Assembly (NCBI GenBank): GCA_900766925.1
Contig: CAAFXG010000266.1
Location: forward strand, 1 to 64,000
Direction of reading: 5' to 3'
Source: Lachnospiraceae bacterium
Lineage (GTDB): Bacteria; Bacillota; Clostridia; Lachnospirales; Lachnospiraceae
Length of the DNA stretch: 64,000 bases
Part shown: positions 26,134 to 33,476 of the stretch, piece by piece
Position numbering within the stretch: position 1 is the first letter of the stretch
Layout: the number at the start of each line of letters is the position of its first letter
Notes under the pieces: generated by a model
What the model was told of the DNA's origin: nothing
What the model saw: the letters and a program-made list of their open reading frames with translations, nothing else
Database searches by the model: none
Made by a program: the position numbers and the translations under genes

Positions 26134-26700
26134 TTACTTTTTCTTCTGAACACTATATCCAAATTTACCTATTTTATCACCAAGGGTAAAATACTCACCA
26201 TGAGAATAGGCAATTAAATCGGCGGCATTCAAATCAAATTTACCATTTGAATCCATATATTTTTCATCTACCTGCACAGCAGTAACCTCTGCAAGAAACA
26301 TATCATGTGAACCAAGCTCAATTACCTGTTTTACAACACACTCTATATTTACCGGGCTTTCCGCAATAACAGGTACCCTTACAGACTTTGCCATACCCTT
26401 TGTAAGTTTCATTTCACCAAACTTATCAACATCTCGTCCTGATTTAACACCACAAAAATCCATGGCATATGTAAGCTCTCTTGTAACAAGATTAATTACA
26501 AACTGACCATTACGGGATAATAGCTCGTGTGAATATCTTGATTTTCTTACGGAAACAGATACCATAGGAGGATCAGAATTAATTGTTCCGGTCCAGGCAA
26601 TGGTAATTATATTATCTTTTCCTTCACCGTCTCCCACTGTAACCATAACAGCAGGTACAGGGTAAAGCATATTTCCGGGTTTCCAAACTTCCTTAGCCAT
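26134..26700 (-). CDS. Flavin reductase-like FMN-binding protein
   Basis: A 188-residue protein of the flavin reductase-like domain family (split-barrel FMN-binding fold). Visible are GNMLYPVPAVMVTVG, TIAWTGTINSDPPMVSVSVR with the SDPP segment typical of the family, and GQFVINLVTRELTYAMDFCG. Such proteins bind FMN and often reduce flavins or act as oxidoreductases of unknown substrate. It overlaps nothing but follows the alarmone synthetase gene by 2 bases, suggesting co-transcription. The physiological role is unknown. Confidence 0.9.
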   Translation of the reverse strand: MAKEVWKPGNMLYPVPAVMVTVGDGEGKDNIITIAWTGTINSDPPMVSVSVRKSRYSHELLSRNGQFVINLVTRELTYAMDFCGVKSGRDVDKFGEMKLTKGMAKSVRVPVIAESPVNIECVVKQVIELGSHDMFLAEVTAVQVDEKYMDSNGKFDLNAADLIAYSHGEYFTLGDKIGKFGYSVQKKK

Positions 26701-26702
26701 AT

Positions 26703-27374
26703 TTAATCCTCCAGCATTACACGTATTTCCTGCATCTTATAATCCATGGCAGTAATTGTATCTGCACATTTTTTAAGCTCCTGAGCTATTATTTCAGGAT
26801 GCTTAAGATTATCCTTCTTATATTTGAGCTTATGATCAAGACTCGCCCAAAAGTCCATAGCTATCGTACGAAATTGAACCTCAACCTTCATATATTTCTT
26901 TTTGTCAGACAAAAAGATTGGAACCTCAACAATCAAATGAAGACTTCTGTAACCATTTTTCTTAGGATTACGTATATAATCCTTGACACATACAACATTT
27001 ATATCATCCTGTGAGGTCAAAAGATCTGCCAGGTTATAAATATCCTCAAGAAACGAACATATTACTCTTATTCCGGCAATATCAGTCAGATTGTTTTCAA
27101 TATTTTCGATTGTAATATCAAGTTCCTTTTTCTGCATTTTCCTGACAATGCTGATTGGCTGTTTCAACCTGCATTTAATTGATTCAAAAGGATTTCTATT
27201 ATGCTTTAATGCAAATTCCGTATTCAAAACCTTAAGCTTTGTTTCTATTTCCATGAGTGCACACTCATAATTCATCATAAGGTCTATGAACGGTTGCATA
27301 TTCTTAAGTATCAGCTCAGGGTTTTCGGAATTCATCAACACTTCCATACTCATATCCGATGCTGTATTACTCAT
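26703..27374 (-). CDS. Small alarmone synthetase (RelQ/YjbM-like)
   Basis: A 223-residue single-domain (p)ppGpp synthetase without hydrolase or regulatory domains. Synthetase motifs are clear: NLTDIAGIRVICSFLEDIY, VKDYIRNPKKNGYRSLHLI and VEVQFRTIAMDFWASLDHKL with the YRSLH and catalytic Glu-x-Gln features. A helical N-terminus and C-terminus as in the tetrameric RelQ type are present. The ATG at 27372-27374 is preceded by GAGGTGAT; a GTG three codons upstream is less likely. It lies between a DHH phosphoesterase and the flavin reductase-like gene. CodY, whose activity depends on GTP, is in the same gene neighbourhood. Confidence 0.94.
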   Translation of the reverse strand: MSNTASDMSMEVLMNSENPELILKNMQPFIDLMMNYECALMEIETKLKVLNTEFALKHNRNPFESIKCRLKQPISIVRKMQKKELDITIENIENNLTDIAGIRVICSFLEDIYNLADLLTSQDDINVVCVKDYIRNPKKNGYRSLHLIVEVPIFLSDKKKYMKVEVQFRTIAMDFWASLDHKLKYKKDNLKHPEIIAQELKKCADTITAMDYKMQEIRVMLED

Positions 27375-27406
27375 TATAATCACCTCATTTTGTACACTAT
27401 AACAAT

Positions 27407-28390
27407 TTATAAATCAAGTTTTCGTAATTTTTCCATAAATAATTGTTTTATTTTACCATCGTAGGTAGTACCCAATTTCTTTAATTTACTCTCTGAAATA
27501 AATCCGCCAGCCATGGCAGCATGTCCTCCACCTGAGCCTATTCCCTCTAAGGCATCATGAATTAATCTGCCTGCATCCACCCCCGGCTTTTCGCTTCTTA
27601 CGGAGAACTTAATACCTGACGCATTTACAGAGTAAACCACTGCAACCTCAACAACATCAAGCGACAGGATAAAGTCCGATATTATTGCGACAAGAGAATT
27701 AGGACATTCAAAAGGAATATATGTGAACCCAACATAATCATATACATCAATATTCTCAATGGCAGCACCGTAGGCAGCAAGGTCGTGAAATTCAATTGTT
27801 GAATTATACATTGACGATAATTTTTTCCAGTCAGCATAAGGGAACAAATATGACATCATATCCAGGTCCATCTGTTTTACTCCCCTTATCATATCATCAG
27901 TATCCATTTTAATTCCATATGCAAGAGCCGTAGCTACATTTACATCAATAGGTGTGTCTGTCGAATAGTAATAATACGCCACAAGGCTTGCACACGCACC
28001 AACCAGACGAATATCCTCATAACGATAATCATCTGTATGTACAAATACAGGATGATGATCAATACAGGCAACCTCGTCCCCCGGAAGATCGGTTGTATTG
28101 GAATTCGGCTTCTGGCAATCAACGTGCACAATATAATCATTTGAATTCATGTCTGTTATATCATCATACGAATATATTTCTATTCCAAAACATTCCATCA
28201 TCTTGCGTGTGTTAAATCTGTCTATACTCCCCACATAACATATAGTAGATGAAACACCATGATATTCGAGAAATTTCTGCAAACCAAACGCACTTGAAAT
28301 TGCATCCGGATCAGGAAAATTATGCGTCTGTAAATACACTTTGTGTCCTTTTAATAAATCTATTAAATCATTAGGATTATTTTCTTTCAT
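27407..28390 (-). CDS. DHH/DHHA1 family phosphoesterase (NrnA-like)
   Basis: A 327-residue DHH phosphoesterase. The first metal motif is in THNFPDPDAISSAFGLQ, the DHH motif in EVACIDHHPVF, a VHVDCQ Asp in between, and the DHHA1 substrate motif in GIGSGGGHAAMAGGF near the C-terminus. Relatives degrade nano-RNAs or pAp, and some hydrolyse cyclic dinucleotide products. I chose the ATG at 28388-28390 with an AGAGGA site 6 bases upstream; the ATG at 28408 lacks one. It stands next to a small alarmone synthetase. Confidence 0.92.
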   Translation of the reverse strand: MKENNPNDLIDLLKGHKVYLQTHNFPDPDAISSAFGLQKFLEYHGVSSTICYVGSIDRFNTRKMMECFGIEIYSYDDITDMNSNDYIVHVDCQKPNSNTTDLPGDEVACIDHHPVFVHTDDYRYEDIRLVGACASLVAYYYYSTDTPIDVNVATALAYGIKMDTDDMIRGVKQMDLDMMSYLFPYADWKKLSSMYNSTIEFHDLAAYGAAIENIDVYDYVGFTYIPFECPNSLVAIISDFILSLDVVEVAVVYSVNASGIKFSVRSEKPGVDAGRLIHDALEGIGSGGGHAAMAGGFISESKLKKLGTTYDGKIKQLFMEKLRKLDL

Positions 28391-28415
28391 CCTTTGTCCT
28401 CTTACCATTTAAGTT

Positions 28416-28553
28416 CTAACATTTACATAGCAACAAATATGATATAAAAAGCATCACTAAAATAAGCAGGAATTCACAAAATCCCTTCACAAAATATGAA
28501 ATCAGCATACCTATCGAAATAAACAATAGTGCATATCCCACAAGTGCTTTCAT
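28416..28553 (-). CDS. Small hydrophobic membrane protein (45 residues)
   Basis: A 45-codon frame with an ATG at 28551-28553 and a stop at 28416-28418. The product is nearly all hydrophobic with two likely membrane segments (about residues 5-21 and 27-42) and ends in LLLCKC. A weak GGTGG lies 4 bases before the ATG. It fills most of the gap between gerW and the DHH gene, on the same strand. I do not recognise a family. The uniform hydrophobicity supports a real protein; the weak ribosome-binding site is against it. Confidence 0.6.
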   Translation of the reverse strand: MKALVGYALLFISIGMLISYFVKGFCEFLLILVMLFISYLLLCKC

Positions 28554-28620
28554 AAAACCACCATTTAATTACACATCTTAGGACATTATATGCACATTTC
28601 CTTAATAGGAGAATATTTTT

Positions 28621-29034
28621 TTAGATATTCGTCTCTTTAGAAATCTCATCTATGGCCTTATCAACCTCTTCGTCGTTTGTATTGTCAGCTGCTCCCTTAC
28701 CAATCAGATTTCCAATTTTATCGACAATATCAGGTACCATATCAATTATCTTACTAACCATATCCTCACTCTTTACGCTTACCATTCTTGCATGCCCGTT
28801 ATTGATAACAAGCACTGCGGATGGGGACATCTTTCCACCCATACCTCCACCTGCTGAATTAGAAGCGTTTTTACCTGTAAATGCACCTGCAGCACATCCA
28901 AAATTCACATCAACAAGGGGAAGAATAATTGTATCCCCTATCTGTGTCGGTTCACCCACAACAGTTTTTGTTGTAAGCATAGCATCCATTCCTTTAAATA
29001 AAGAACCTATGGTTTCACTAAATTCATTTGCCAT
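28621..29034 (-). CDS. gerW: GerW family spore protein (YtfJ-like)
   Basis: A 137-residue protein matching GerW/YtfJ, which in Bacillus is a forespore-made protein needed for germination responses. The motifs TTKTVVGEPTQIGDTIILPL, DVNFGCAAGAFTG and the Gly-rich GGGMGGKMSP followed by VLVINNGHARMVSV are characteristic. AAGGAGG precedes the ATG. It sits directly after a DUF2953 gene, the same pairing as ytfI-ytfJ in Bacillus. Confidence 0.94.
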   Translation of the reverse strand: MANEFSETIGSLFKGMDAMLTTKTVVGEPTQIGDTIILPLVDVNFGCAAGAFTGKNASNSAGGGMGGKMSPSAVLVINNGHARMVSVKSEDMVSKIIDMVPDIVDKIGNLIGKGAADNTNDEEVDKAIDEISKETNI

Positions 29035-29066
29035 AACAATTACCTCCTTAATTACAATTAAAGCAT

Positions 29067-30005
29067 CTATGCCTGTTTATTTGACTGCAATAGTTTTTTT
29101 GCAATTTTTACTGTTCTCCATATATTTATATTTAGATCAATTCTCAGTATATATCCAAGCCTTATTCGTCCCTTTAACGATACATCGCACTCAATCACCT
29201 TATTATAAAAATCAGGTTCCAAAGTAAGACCCTTTCTATATAGAAACGGCATCAGACTTAAATATCCCGTATACATACCTGTCTTATATGGTTCATCAAA
29301 CCCATATCTTATATGTCCCTTGATTTTACGTGGGCCGACATGTTTAATAAGACTGATGATATATTTCTTCAGGTATGCCCTTGTCTTTAATGTACACGAA
29401 TAATTCCAGAATTTCTCAAGTCTGTTTATCTGTTTATCAAGCAGAGTTTTCTTCTGTTGTATCTTTTCGCTTATTTTGTCCGGTGTAAATTCAGACAGCA
29501 CTTTGTAAACACTTTTGAGTTTATTAAAAAGCTTCTCAAAAAACACCCTTATTCTTCCTGATAACTTCTGTTCCTCGAGAGGAACGTCTTCCTTACACTT
29601 ATCAGTATCCCACAAATCAAATTCTTCATTCTGTATTTCATCCGACTCAGTATCCAATGAGCACTCAGAGGACTCCGTCTTACTTATATTATTAAGGTCA
29701 TCGTCGTCAGTGCTGACATCGGACTTCTCAACCGGCTTGGAAGCTTTATTTCTGTCAGACAATCTTATTCCGGCAATCCTGATAATCTTATCAAGCTTTC
29801 CCGTCTCCTGGTCAAAAGCTATTCTAAAGGATACAATCAGAAAACTAATCCTTGCCTTTACCTTTGTTTTGGTGTGGATTGAAACATCCGCACTATACCT
29901 TATCGGAGCAAACAATACGAGCAGCAAGACAAAAATTATAAGACCCAATATCCCAAGTAATATCCATAATAATATTTTAAGTATTAACAATAAAATATGG
30001 AGCAT
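29067..30005 (-). CDS. DUF2953 membrane protein (YtfI-like)
   Basis: A 312-residue protein with a strongly hydrophobic N-terminal helix (residues about 4-32), then a beta-rich segment (PIRYSADVSIHTKTKVKARI), an acidic, Asp/Glu/Ser-rich insert at about 90-150, a Lys-rich helical part, and the conserved C-terminal part with GPRKIKGHIRYGFDEPYKTG and CDVSLKGRIRLGYILRID. This is the DUF2953 pattern. Its function is unknown; the pairing with gerW suggests a sporulation link. The ribosome-binding site is weak (GAGGG). Confidence 0.88.
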   Translation of the reverse strand: MLHILLLILKILLWILLGILGLIIFVLLLVLFAPIRYSADVSIHTKTKVKARISFLIVSFRIAFDQETGKLDKIIRIAGIRLSDRNKASKPVEKSDVSTDDDDLNNISKTESSECSLDTESDEIQNEEFDLWDTDKCKEDVPLEEQKLSGRIRVFFEKLFNKLKSVYKVLSEFTPDKISEKIQQKKTLLDKQINRLEKFWNYSCTLKTRAYLKKYIISLIKHVGPRKIKGHIRYGFDEPYKTGMYTGYLSLMPFLYRKGLTLEPDFYNKVIECDVSLKGRIRLGYILRIDLNINIWRTVKIAKKLLQSNKQA

Positions 30006-30024
30006 CTTCTACCCAAACCCTCAT

Positions 30025-30357
30025 TTAACTAACAAATCCAAAGAATTTATTTGTATCAAATAAAATATCATCGCCCTCACGTAAGTCATGCATGTCCTGT
30101 ATAATATCTACGACCAAAGCCATTGCGTCATCCTTATCCTTGGCTAGCCCGACTATATATATATCATCGGACATAGCAAGATAAAATGGCTGCAAAAGCT
30201 GATTATAATCATAAATTTCAAGAATACCGTCATTAACAAGTGGCAATACAACAACGTAAAGATTACGAATTTTTTTTGAATGTCTTATTTTTGCAAGTAC
30301 CTTATCCAGCTTACGTTCTTTAATTCCATATGTATATAAAGAATCTGTAATCTTCAC
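30025..30357 (-). CDS. Hypothetical protein, 110 residues
   Basis: I do not recognise this protein. The GTG start at 30355-30357 has AGGAGTG about 5 bases upstream. The sequence is soluble and mixed alpha/beta: a basic N-terminus (RHSKKIRNLYVVVLPLVNDG), a hydrophobic strand region around VGLAKDKDDAMALVVDII and an acidic C-terminus. It starts 10 bases after the 471-residue gene, so the two are likely translated from one message. Confidence 0.75.
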   Translation of the reverse strand: MKITDSLYTYGIKERKLDKVLAKIRHSKKIRNLYVVVLPLVNDGILEIYDYNQLLQPFYLAMSDDIYIVGLAKDKDDAMALVVDIIQDMHDLREGDDILFDTNKFFGFVS

Positions 30358-30367
30358 AAAATCACTC

Positions 30368-31783
30368 CTAATTTGTATCCTCTTCTATCATTTCACATAT
30401 AAGCCTGTTACATGCAGTAAGCTCACTGTCATCCTTACAGTTGTTAAGTACATATGAAAAATAATCCTGTATTTCCTGTTGCGTGTTCATAAAAATCGGC
30501 ATTGCAGAAAGAAGCTTACACATTATACTTCTTACTACTACTCTGGAATTACTGTTAAAAAGCTCTGTAAGCTCACCAATAAGTGCATCCCTTAATCCTA
30601 CTATGTACTCGTGACCAGCCATTTCACCCGACTCACCTGTATAATCCTTATCCAAATCAATAAACAGACTAGTCGACAAAAGCTTTGACACCTTATTCAT
30701 CCTATCAAAATAATCACCAAGTGATAACTCATTTATCTTATCAGAATTTATCTGTCTGATATCCGGCATAGCTGCTTCAAGAATAATGATATTCTCATAT
30801 ACATCCTCCTGAATACCCTCAATACTGATAAAATTCTCCATCATTTCAGAAACCATTTCATCAAAATCATCTCTGTTTACACAACCGGTAAGAATTGAAA
30901 CTGCAGACCTATAACCGGGCTTATCCTTGACACAATCATAAGCAATATCCATAGTCAGCAGTAAAGCATATACATCATTAATTATCTCCTGAAGAAGCAT
31001 ATACAGAGAAACTTCATTATTAATAATAGTTGCAGCCTGACTTAGTCTTTCTGATATATTATTAAATTGTTCCTCTGAAATATTCTTATAATCAGCATCA
31101 CATAAATCTCTGTATACGTGATACAGGAAAGGATATTCGGTTTCAAAGCCCGCAGGTTTATTAATTAATGAAGCAGTACGAAGCATATCAACAAATTCGT
31201 CAACAGAGGTCTTTTCTCCACTCTCATATATATTCAAAGTATTTGAAATAATATCAAAGAATTTGACCTTTGTCATTCGAACAGGAAGCTGTGCCATCAA
31301 AAGCTGAAGCTTGCTGTTGATAACTACCGTATCATTTTCCGAAAATACATACTTAAACATCTTGTCAGCCAAAAGCTCCGGATTAACCTCCTCAATGCCT
31401 CCCTTAATTCCTGCCTCAATACGATTAAGAATATATTCATAAATCTCGTATCCGTCAGTATATGCAGTAAGGTTTTTCATCTTATATTCAACGCTGCGTC
31501 TTATTGTATCAATGCACTCAATAGCCTTATCATCTACGACTTCTCTGTTAATAACGTGTTTACTGATTAAATCCGTAATCAATTGGAAATACTTGCATAC
31601 ATCAGTATTTTTGTCCTCTAATTCCAGAATACTTTCCTTCATGGTATAGAAATTCATACTTAACTTAACAGTCGAATAACAATTATATTCACTGCATGTA
31701 CATCTGACATATTCATTAAGATTATTGTCTATATCCGCACCACGATTGATATCAGTAATCAGCTTTTTGTATTTGCCCTTCAT
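30368..31783 (-). CDS. Hypothetical helical protein, 471 residues
   Basis: I do not recognise this protein. It appears almost entirely helical, soluble and acidic, without signal peptide or membrane segments. A cysteine cluster stands near the N-terminus (RCTCSEYNC, about residues 27-36) and scattered cysteines occur later. AAGGAG lies 8 bases before the ATG. The order pseudo-rhomboid, this protein, the 110-residue protein, DUF2953, gerW suggests one transcription unit; a 7-bp hairpin with a 15-base interior (31799-31827) lies in the gap upstream. Confidence 0.8.
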   Translation of the reverse strand: MKGKYKKLITDINRGADIDNNLNEYVRCTCSEYNCYSTVKLSMNFYTMKESILELEDKNTDVCKYFQLITDLISKHVINREVVDDKAIECIDTIRRSVEYKMKNLTAYTDGYEIYEYILNRIEAGIKGGIEEVNPELLADKMFKYVFSENDTVVINSKLQLLMAQLPVRMTKVKFFDIISNTLNIYESGEKTSVDEFVDMLRTASLINKPAGFETEYPFLYHVYRDLCDADYKNISEEQFNNISERLSQAATIINNEVSLYMLLQEIINDVYALLLTMDIAYDCVKDKPGYRSAVSILTGCVNRDDFDEMVSEMMENFISIEGIQEDVYENIIILEAAMPDIRQINSDKINELSLGDYFDRMNKVSKLLSTSLFIDLDKDYTGESGEMAGHEYIVGLRDALIGELTELFNSNSRVVVRSIMCKLLSAMPIFMNTQQEIQDYFSYVLNNCKDDSELTACNRLICEMIEEDTN

Positions 31784-31840
31784 TCTTCCGTCTCCTTCAG
31801 GCTGAAACCATGTGTACGGGTCAGCCTTTGAAATATTGTT

Positions 31841-32770
31841 TTATTTAATATGTTCATGTGTAAACAGGTGCTCATTACAGTACTCATAATTTCCCCTGCA
31901 CTTAGAGCAGAATCTGAACTCAAGATTCGGGTCATCCTGTTCACTTCTACCGCAAATTGCGCATTTGTGTCTTGTTATTCCTACAGGAATCTGTTCTGAC
32001 CCTTCGGAATTATGTTTTCCTGTCCTGCTCCTGTCCTGTCCCATACTCTGTTTAAAAGCTCTCCTTCTACGCATCTGTGCAGATGACATATCAGAGCGTC
32101 TTTCGCCCTTCCTCAGAATAAGGAACAAAACAAAGAAATTAACAAGATATGCAATAATGGATGCACAGCCAAATACCATACCGGCTCTGTAGCAGGTAAT
32201 AAACTCATATGCAAGGAATATCATGTCAATATATGCTATCCAGCTTGCCTTCAAAGGAATAATAAAGTAAAGCAATACGATTGAATTTGAATAAACAAGT
32301 GCAAAGCCCAGGAAAAGGCTGTACTGCATAAACTGCATCATCAGTATTCCGGCATGCGAGAACAGCATGTAATATATTCCTTCATTGCCAATCGAAAAAT
32401 AATAATATATACAAAGTCCAAGTCCTATTATTGTATTAAAGAACCAGCCGCCAAATATATAAATATTAAATAGGAAGGTTCCTATACCCTGTTCAATGGA
32501 TGTAGCAAAGCTCCAATAAAAAACAAGCATTAAAATGGCAATAATATCTATATTGCTGGCAGGAGACAATACCCATGTGAATAATCTCCAATACTGATGT
32601 CCGTATATGATATCAGGCGGCGAAAAATCAAGCATCATAGTTAAATTAGGAAAAAATCCATATATCAGGTATCCCAGTGCAAAGCAGATTATAATCTTAG
32701 TAGGAAGATTTTTAACCGCATACTTGCCAAATTTACGTTCCATCTTATACAACAAATTCAATTTCATCAT
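31841..32770 (-). CDS. Rhomboid/Der1-like membrane protein lacking catalytic residues, with C-terminal zinc finger
   Basis: A 309-residue protein with about six membrane segments (residues about 25-215). The first loop has the WR motif in YWRLFTWVLSP and the second helix region has SIEQGIGTFLFNIYIFGGWF, both like rhomboid/Derlin proteins. The catalytic GxSG serine and the HxxxN and C-terminal His are not present, so it is probably not a protease. After a Ser/Arg-rich linker, the last 40 residues have CAICG, FCSKC, CNEH and HEH, a probable zinc-binding unit. ATG-ATG start with weak AAGG; promoter at 32845-32873. The function is unknown. Confidence 0.75.
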   Translation of the reverse strand: MMKLNLLYKMERKFGKYAVKNLPTKIIICFALGYLIYGFFPNLTMMLDFSPPDIIYGHQYWRLFTWVLSPASNIDIIAILMLVFYWSFATSIEQGIGTFLFNIYIFGGWFFNTIIGLGLCIYYYFSIGNEGIYYMLFSHAGILMMQFMQYSLFLGFALVYSNSIVLLYFIIPLKASWIAYIDMIFLAYEFITCYRAGMVFGCASIIAYLVNFFVLFLILRKGERRSDMSSAQMRRRRAFKQSMGQDRSRTGKHNSEGSEQIPVGITRHKCAICGRSEQDDPNLEFRFCSKCRGNYEYCNEHLFTHEHIK

Positions 32771-32787
32771 CCTTTATGTTTATTTGT

Positions 32788-32832
32788 GGTTTATCCGTAG
32801 TACCTTTCAAAGAAGGCTCCTACGAATAAACC
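32788..32832 (-). other. Stable hairpin in the 5' leader of the rhomboid-like gene
   Basis: Arms 32820-32832 and 32788-32800 form a 13-bp stem with one G-U wobble; the 19-base loop can itself form a CCTT/AAGG stem. It begins about 7 bases after the predicted transcription start. Confidence 0.6.
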
Positions 32833-32844
32833 CAATCATTGATA

Positions 32845-32873
32845 ATTATAGCCTATTACGTTCTAAAACTCAA
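32845..32873 (-). promoter_or_regulatory. Sigma-A promoter for the rhomboid-like gene
   Basis: On the minus strand TTGAGT (32868-32873) and TATAAT (32845-32850) are 17 bases apart. It overlaps the gap just after the LysM gene. Confidence 0.75.
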
Positions 32874-32895
32874 CTAAAATGTCTTGACTTTTCTG

Positions 32896-33243
32896 TTAAT
32901 TATTTGTGCCCTCTTTCGGCGGAATACGTATGATTGTTCCCGGAGCAACGCCAATATCATAAAGCTCCTTGTTGTATTTCATGAGATTTTCTATATCCGT
33001 ATTTAAATTTCTCATTATACTTCCAAGTGTATCTCCACTTTTGGCAGTGTAATATCTTCTTTCCTCTTCAATATATACCTCGGTTGGTATACACAGTTCA
33101 TCTCCTATCTGGAGATTATATACATTTACATAAGGATTCTCCTTCATAATGTCAATAAGTCTGACACCATACAGCTTCGACAGTTTATACAGGGTATCGC
33201 CTGCAACAACCTTGTGTATGGTTCCTTTACACTCTCTGTTCAT
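32896..33243 (-). CDS. Double LysM-domain protein
   Basis: A 115-residue protein made of two LysM domains: HKVVAGDTLYKLSKLYGV (residues about 9-53) and YYTAKSGDTLGSIMRNLNTD (about 66-108), ending in PPKEGTNN. LysM binds GlcNAc-containing glycans such as peptidoglycan. No signal peptide is present, so it is either exported by another route or acts inside the mother cell, for example in spore coat or cortex assembly; that is inference. A 7-bp inverted repeat (33258-33277) lies between its start and the divergent gene. Confidence 0.9.
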   Translation of the reverse strand: MNRECKGTIHKVVAGDTLYKLSKLYGVRLIDIMKENPYVNVYNLQIGDELCIPTEVYIEEERRYYTAKSGDTLGSIMRNLNTDIENLMKYNKELYDIGVAPGTIIRIPPKEGTNN

Positions 33244-33257
33244 TTAAACTCCCATCC

Positions 33258-33277
33258 ATGTGAAGTATATTTCACAT
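33258..33277. promoter_or_regulatory. Inverted repeat upstream of the LysM gene
   Basis: ATGTGAA (33258-33264) and TTCACAT (33271-33277) form a perfect 7-bp inverted repeat with a 6-base spacer, 15 bases before the LysM gene start codon. It could be an operator or a leader hairpin. Confidence 0.5.
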
Positions 33278-33310
33278 TTTACCCATTTGTGATTATTCTA
33301 TGCAAAAGCA

Positions 33311-33343
33311 GTTAAAATGTGGCAATTTCTTAAGCATTTTAAC
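33311..33343. promoter_or_regulatory. Inverted repeat next to the activase promoter (possible operator)
   Basis: GTTAAAATG (33311-33319) and CATTTTAAC (33335-33343) are perfect 9-bp inverted copies separated by 15 bases and end 2 bases before the -35 box of the plus-strand promoter. The spacing between half-site centres (about 24 bases) suits a dimeric regulator. Confidence 0.5.
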
Positions 33344-33345
33344 AA

Positions 33346-33374
33346 TTGCATTTTAAAATATATTCAATTATAAT
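33346..33374 (+). promoter_or_regulatory. Sigma-A promoter for the activase gene
   Basis: TTGCAT (33346-33351) and TATAAT (33369-33374) are exactly 17 bases apart. The -35 box is a weak match; the -10 is perfect. Transcription would start near 33381, giving a leader of about 93 bases. Confidence 0.65.
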
Positions 33375-33387
33375 TAATCGTATTGAG

Positions 33388-33421
33388 CTGTGCCCTCTTA
33401 TAAGGAGGCACAGGCTTTTTT
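33388..33421 (+). terminator. Terminator-like hairpin in the activase leader
   Basis: TGTGCC (33389-33394) pairs with GGCACA (33407-33412), with further pairs inside, and is followed by a run of six T (33416-33421). It is right behind the predicted transcription start, so it may attenuate or abort transcription, or protect the 5' end. Confidence 0.55.
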
Positions 33422-33443
33422 CGGGGAAATATTATTATTATAC

Positions 33444-33476
33444 AAGGAGGTATGGTTTTTAACCATTACACATATG
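33444..33476 (+). promoter_or_regulatory. Shine-Dalgarno bridged to the start codon by a hairpin
   Basis: AAGGAGG (33444-33450) lies 23 bases before the ATG at 33474-33476. The bases between them include ATGGTT-TTT-AACCAT (33452-33466), a 6-bp stem with a 3-base loop. If it folds, the effective spacing is 8 bases. Confidence 0.6.

Noticed and set aside
28652..29227. 191-residue plus-strand open frame
   Set aside because: Antisense to gerW and to the end of the DUF2953 gene; both minus-strand proteins are recognisable, and the frame has no start signals.
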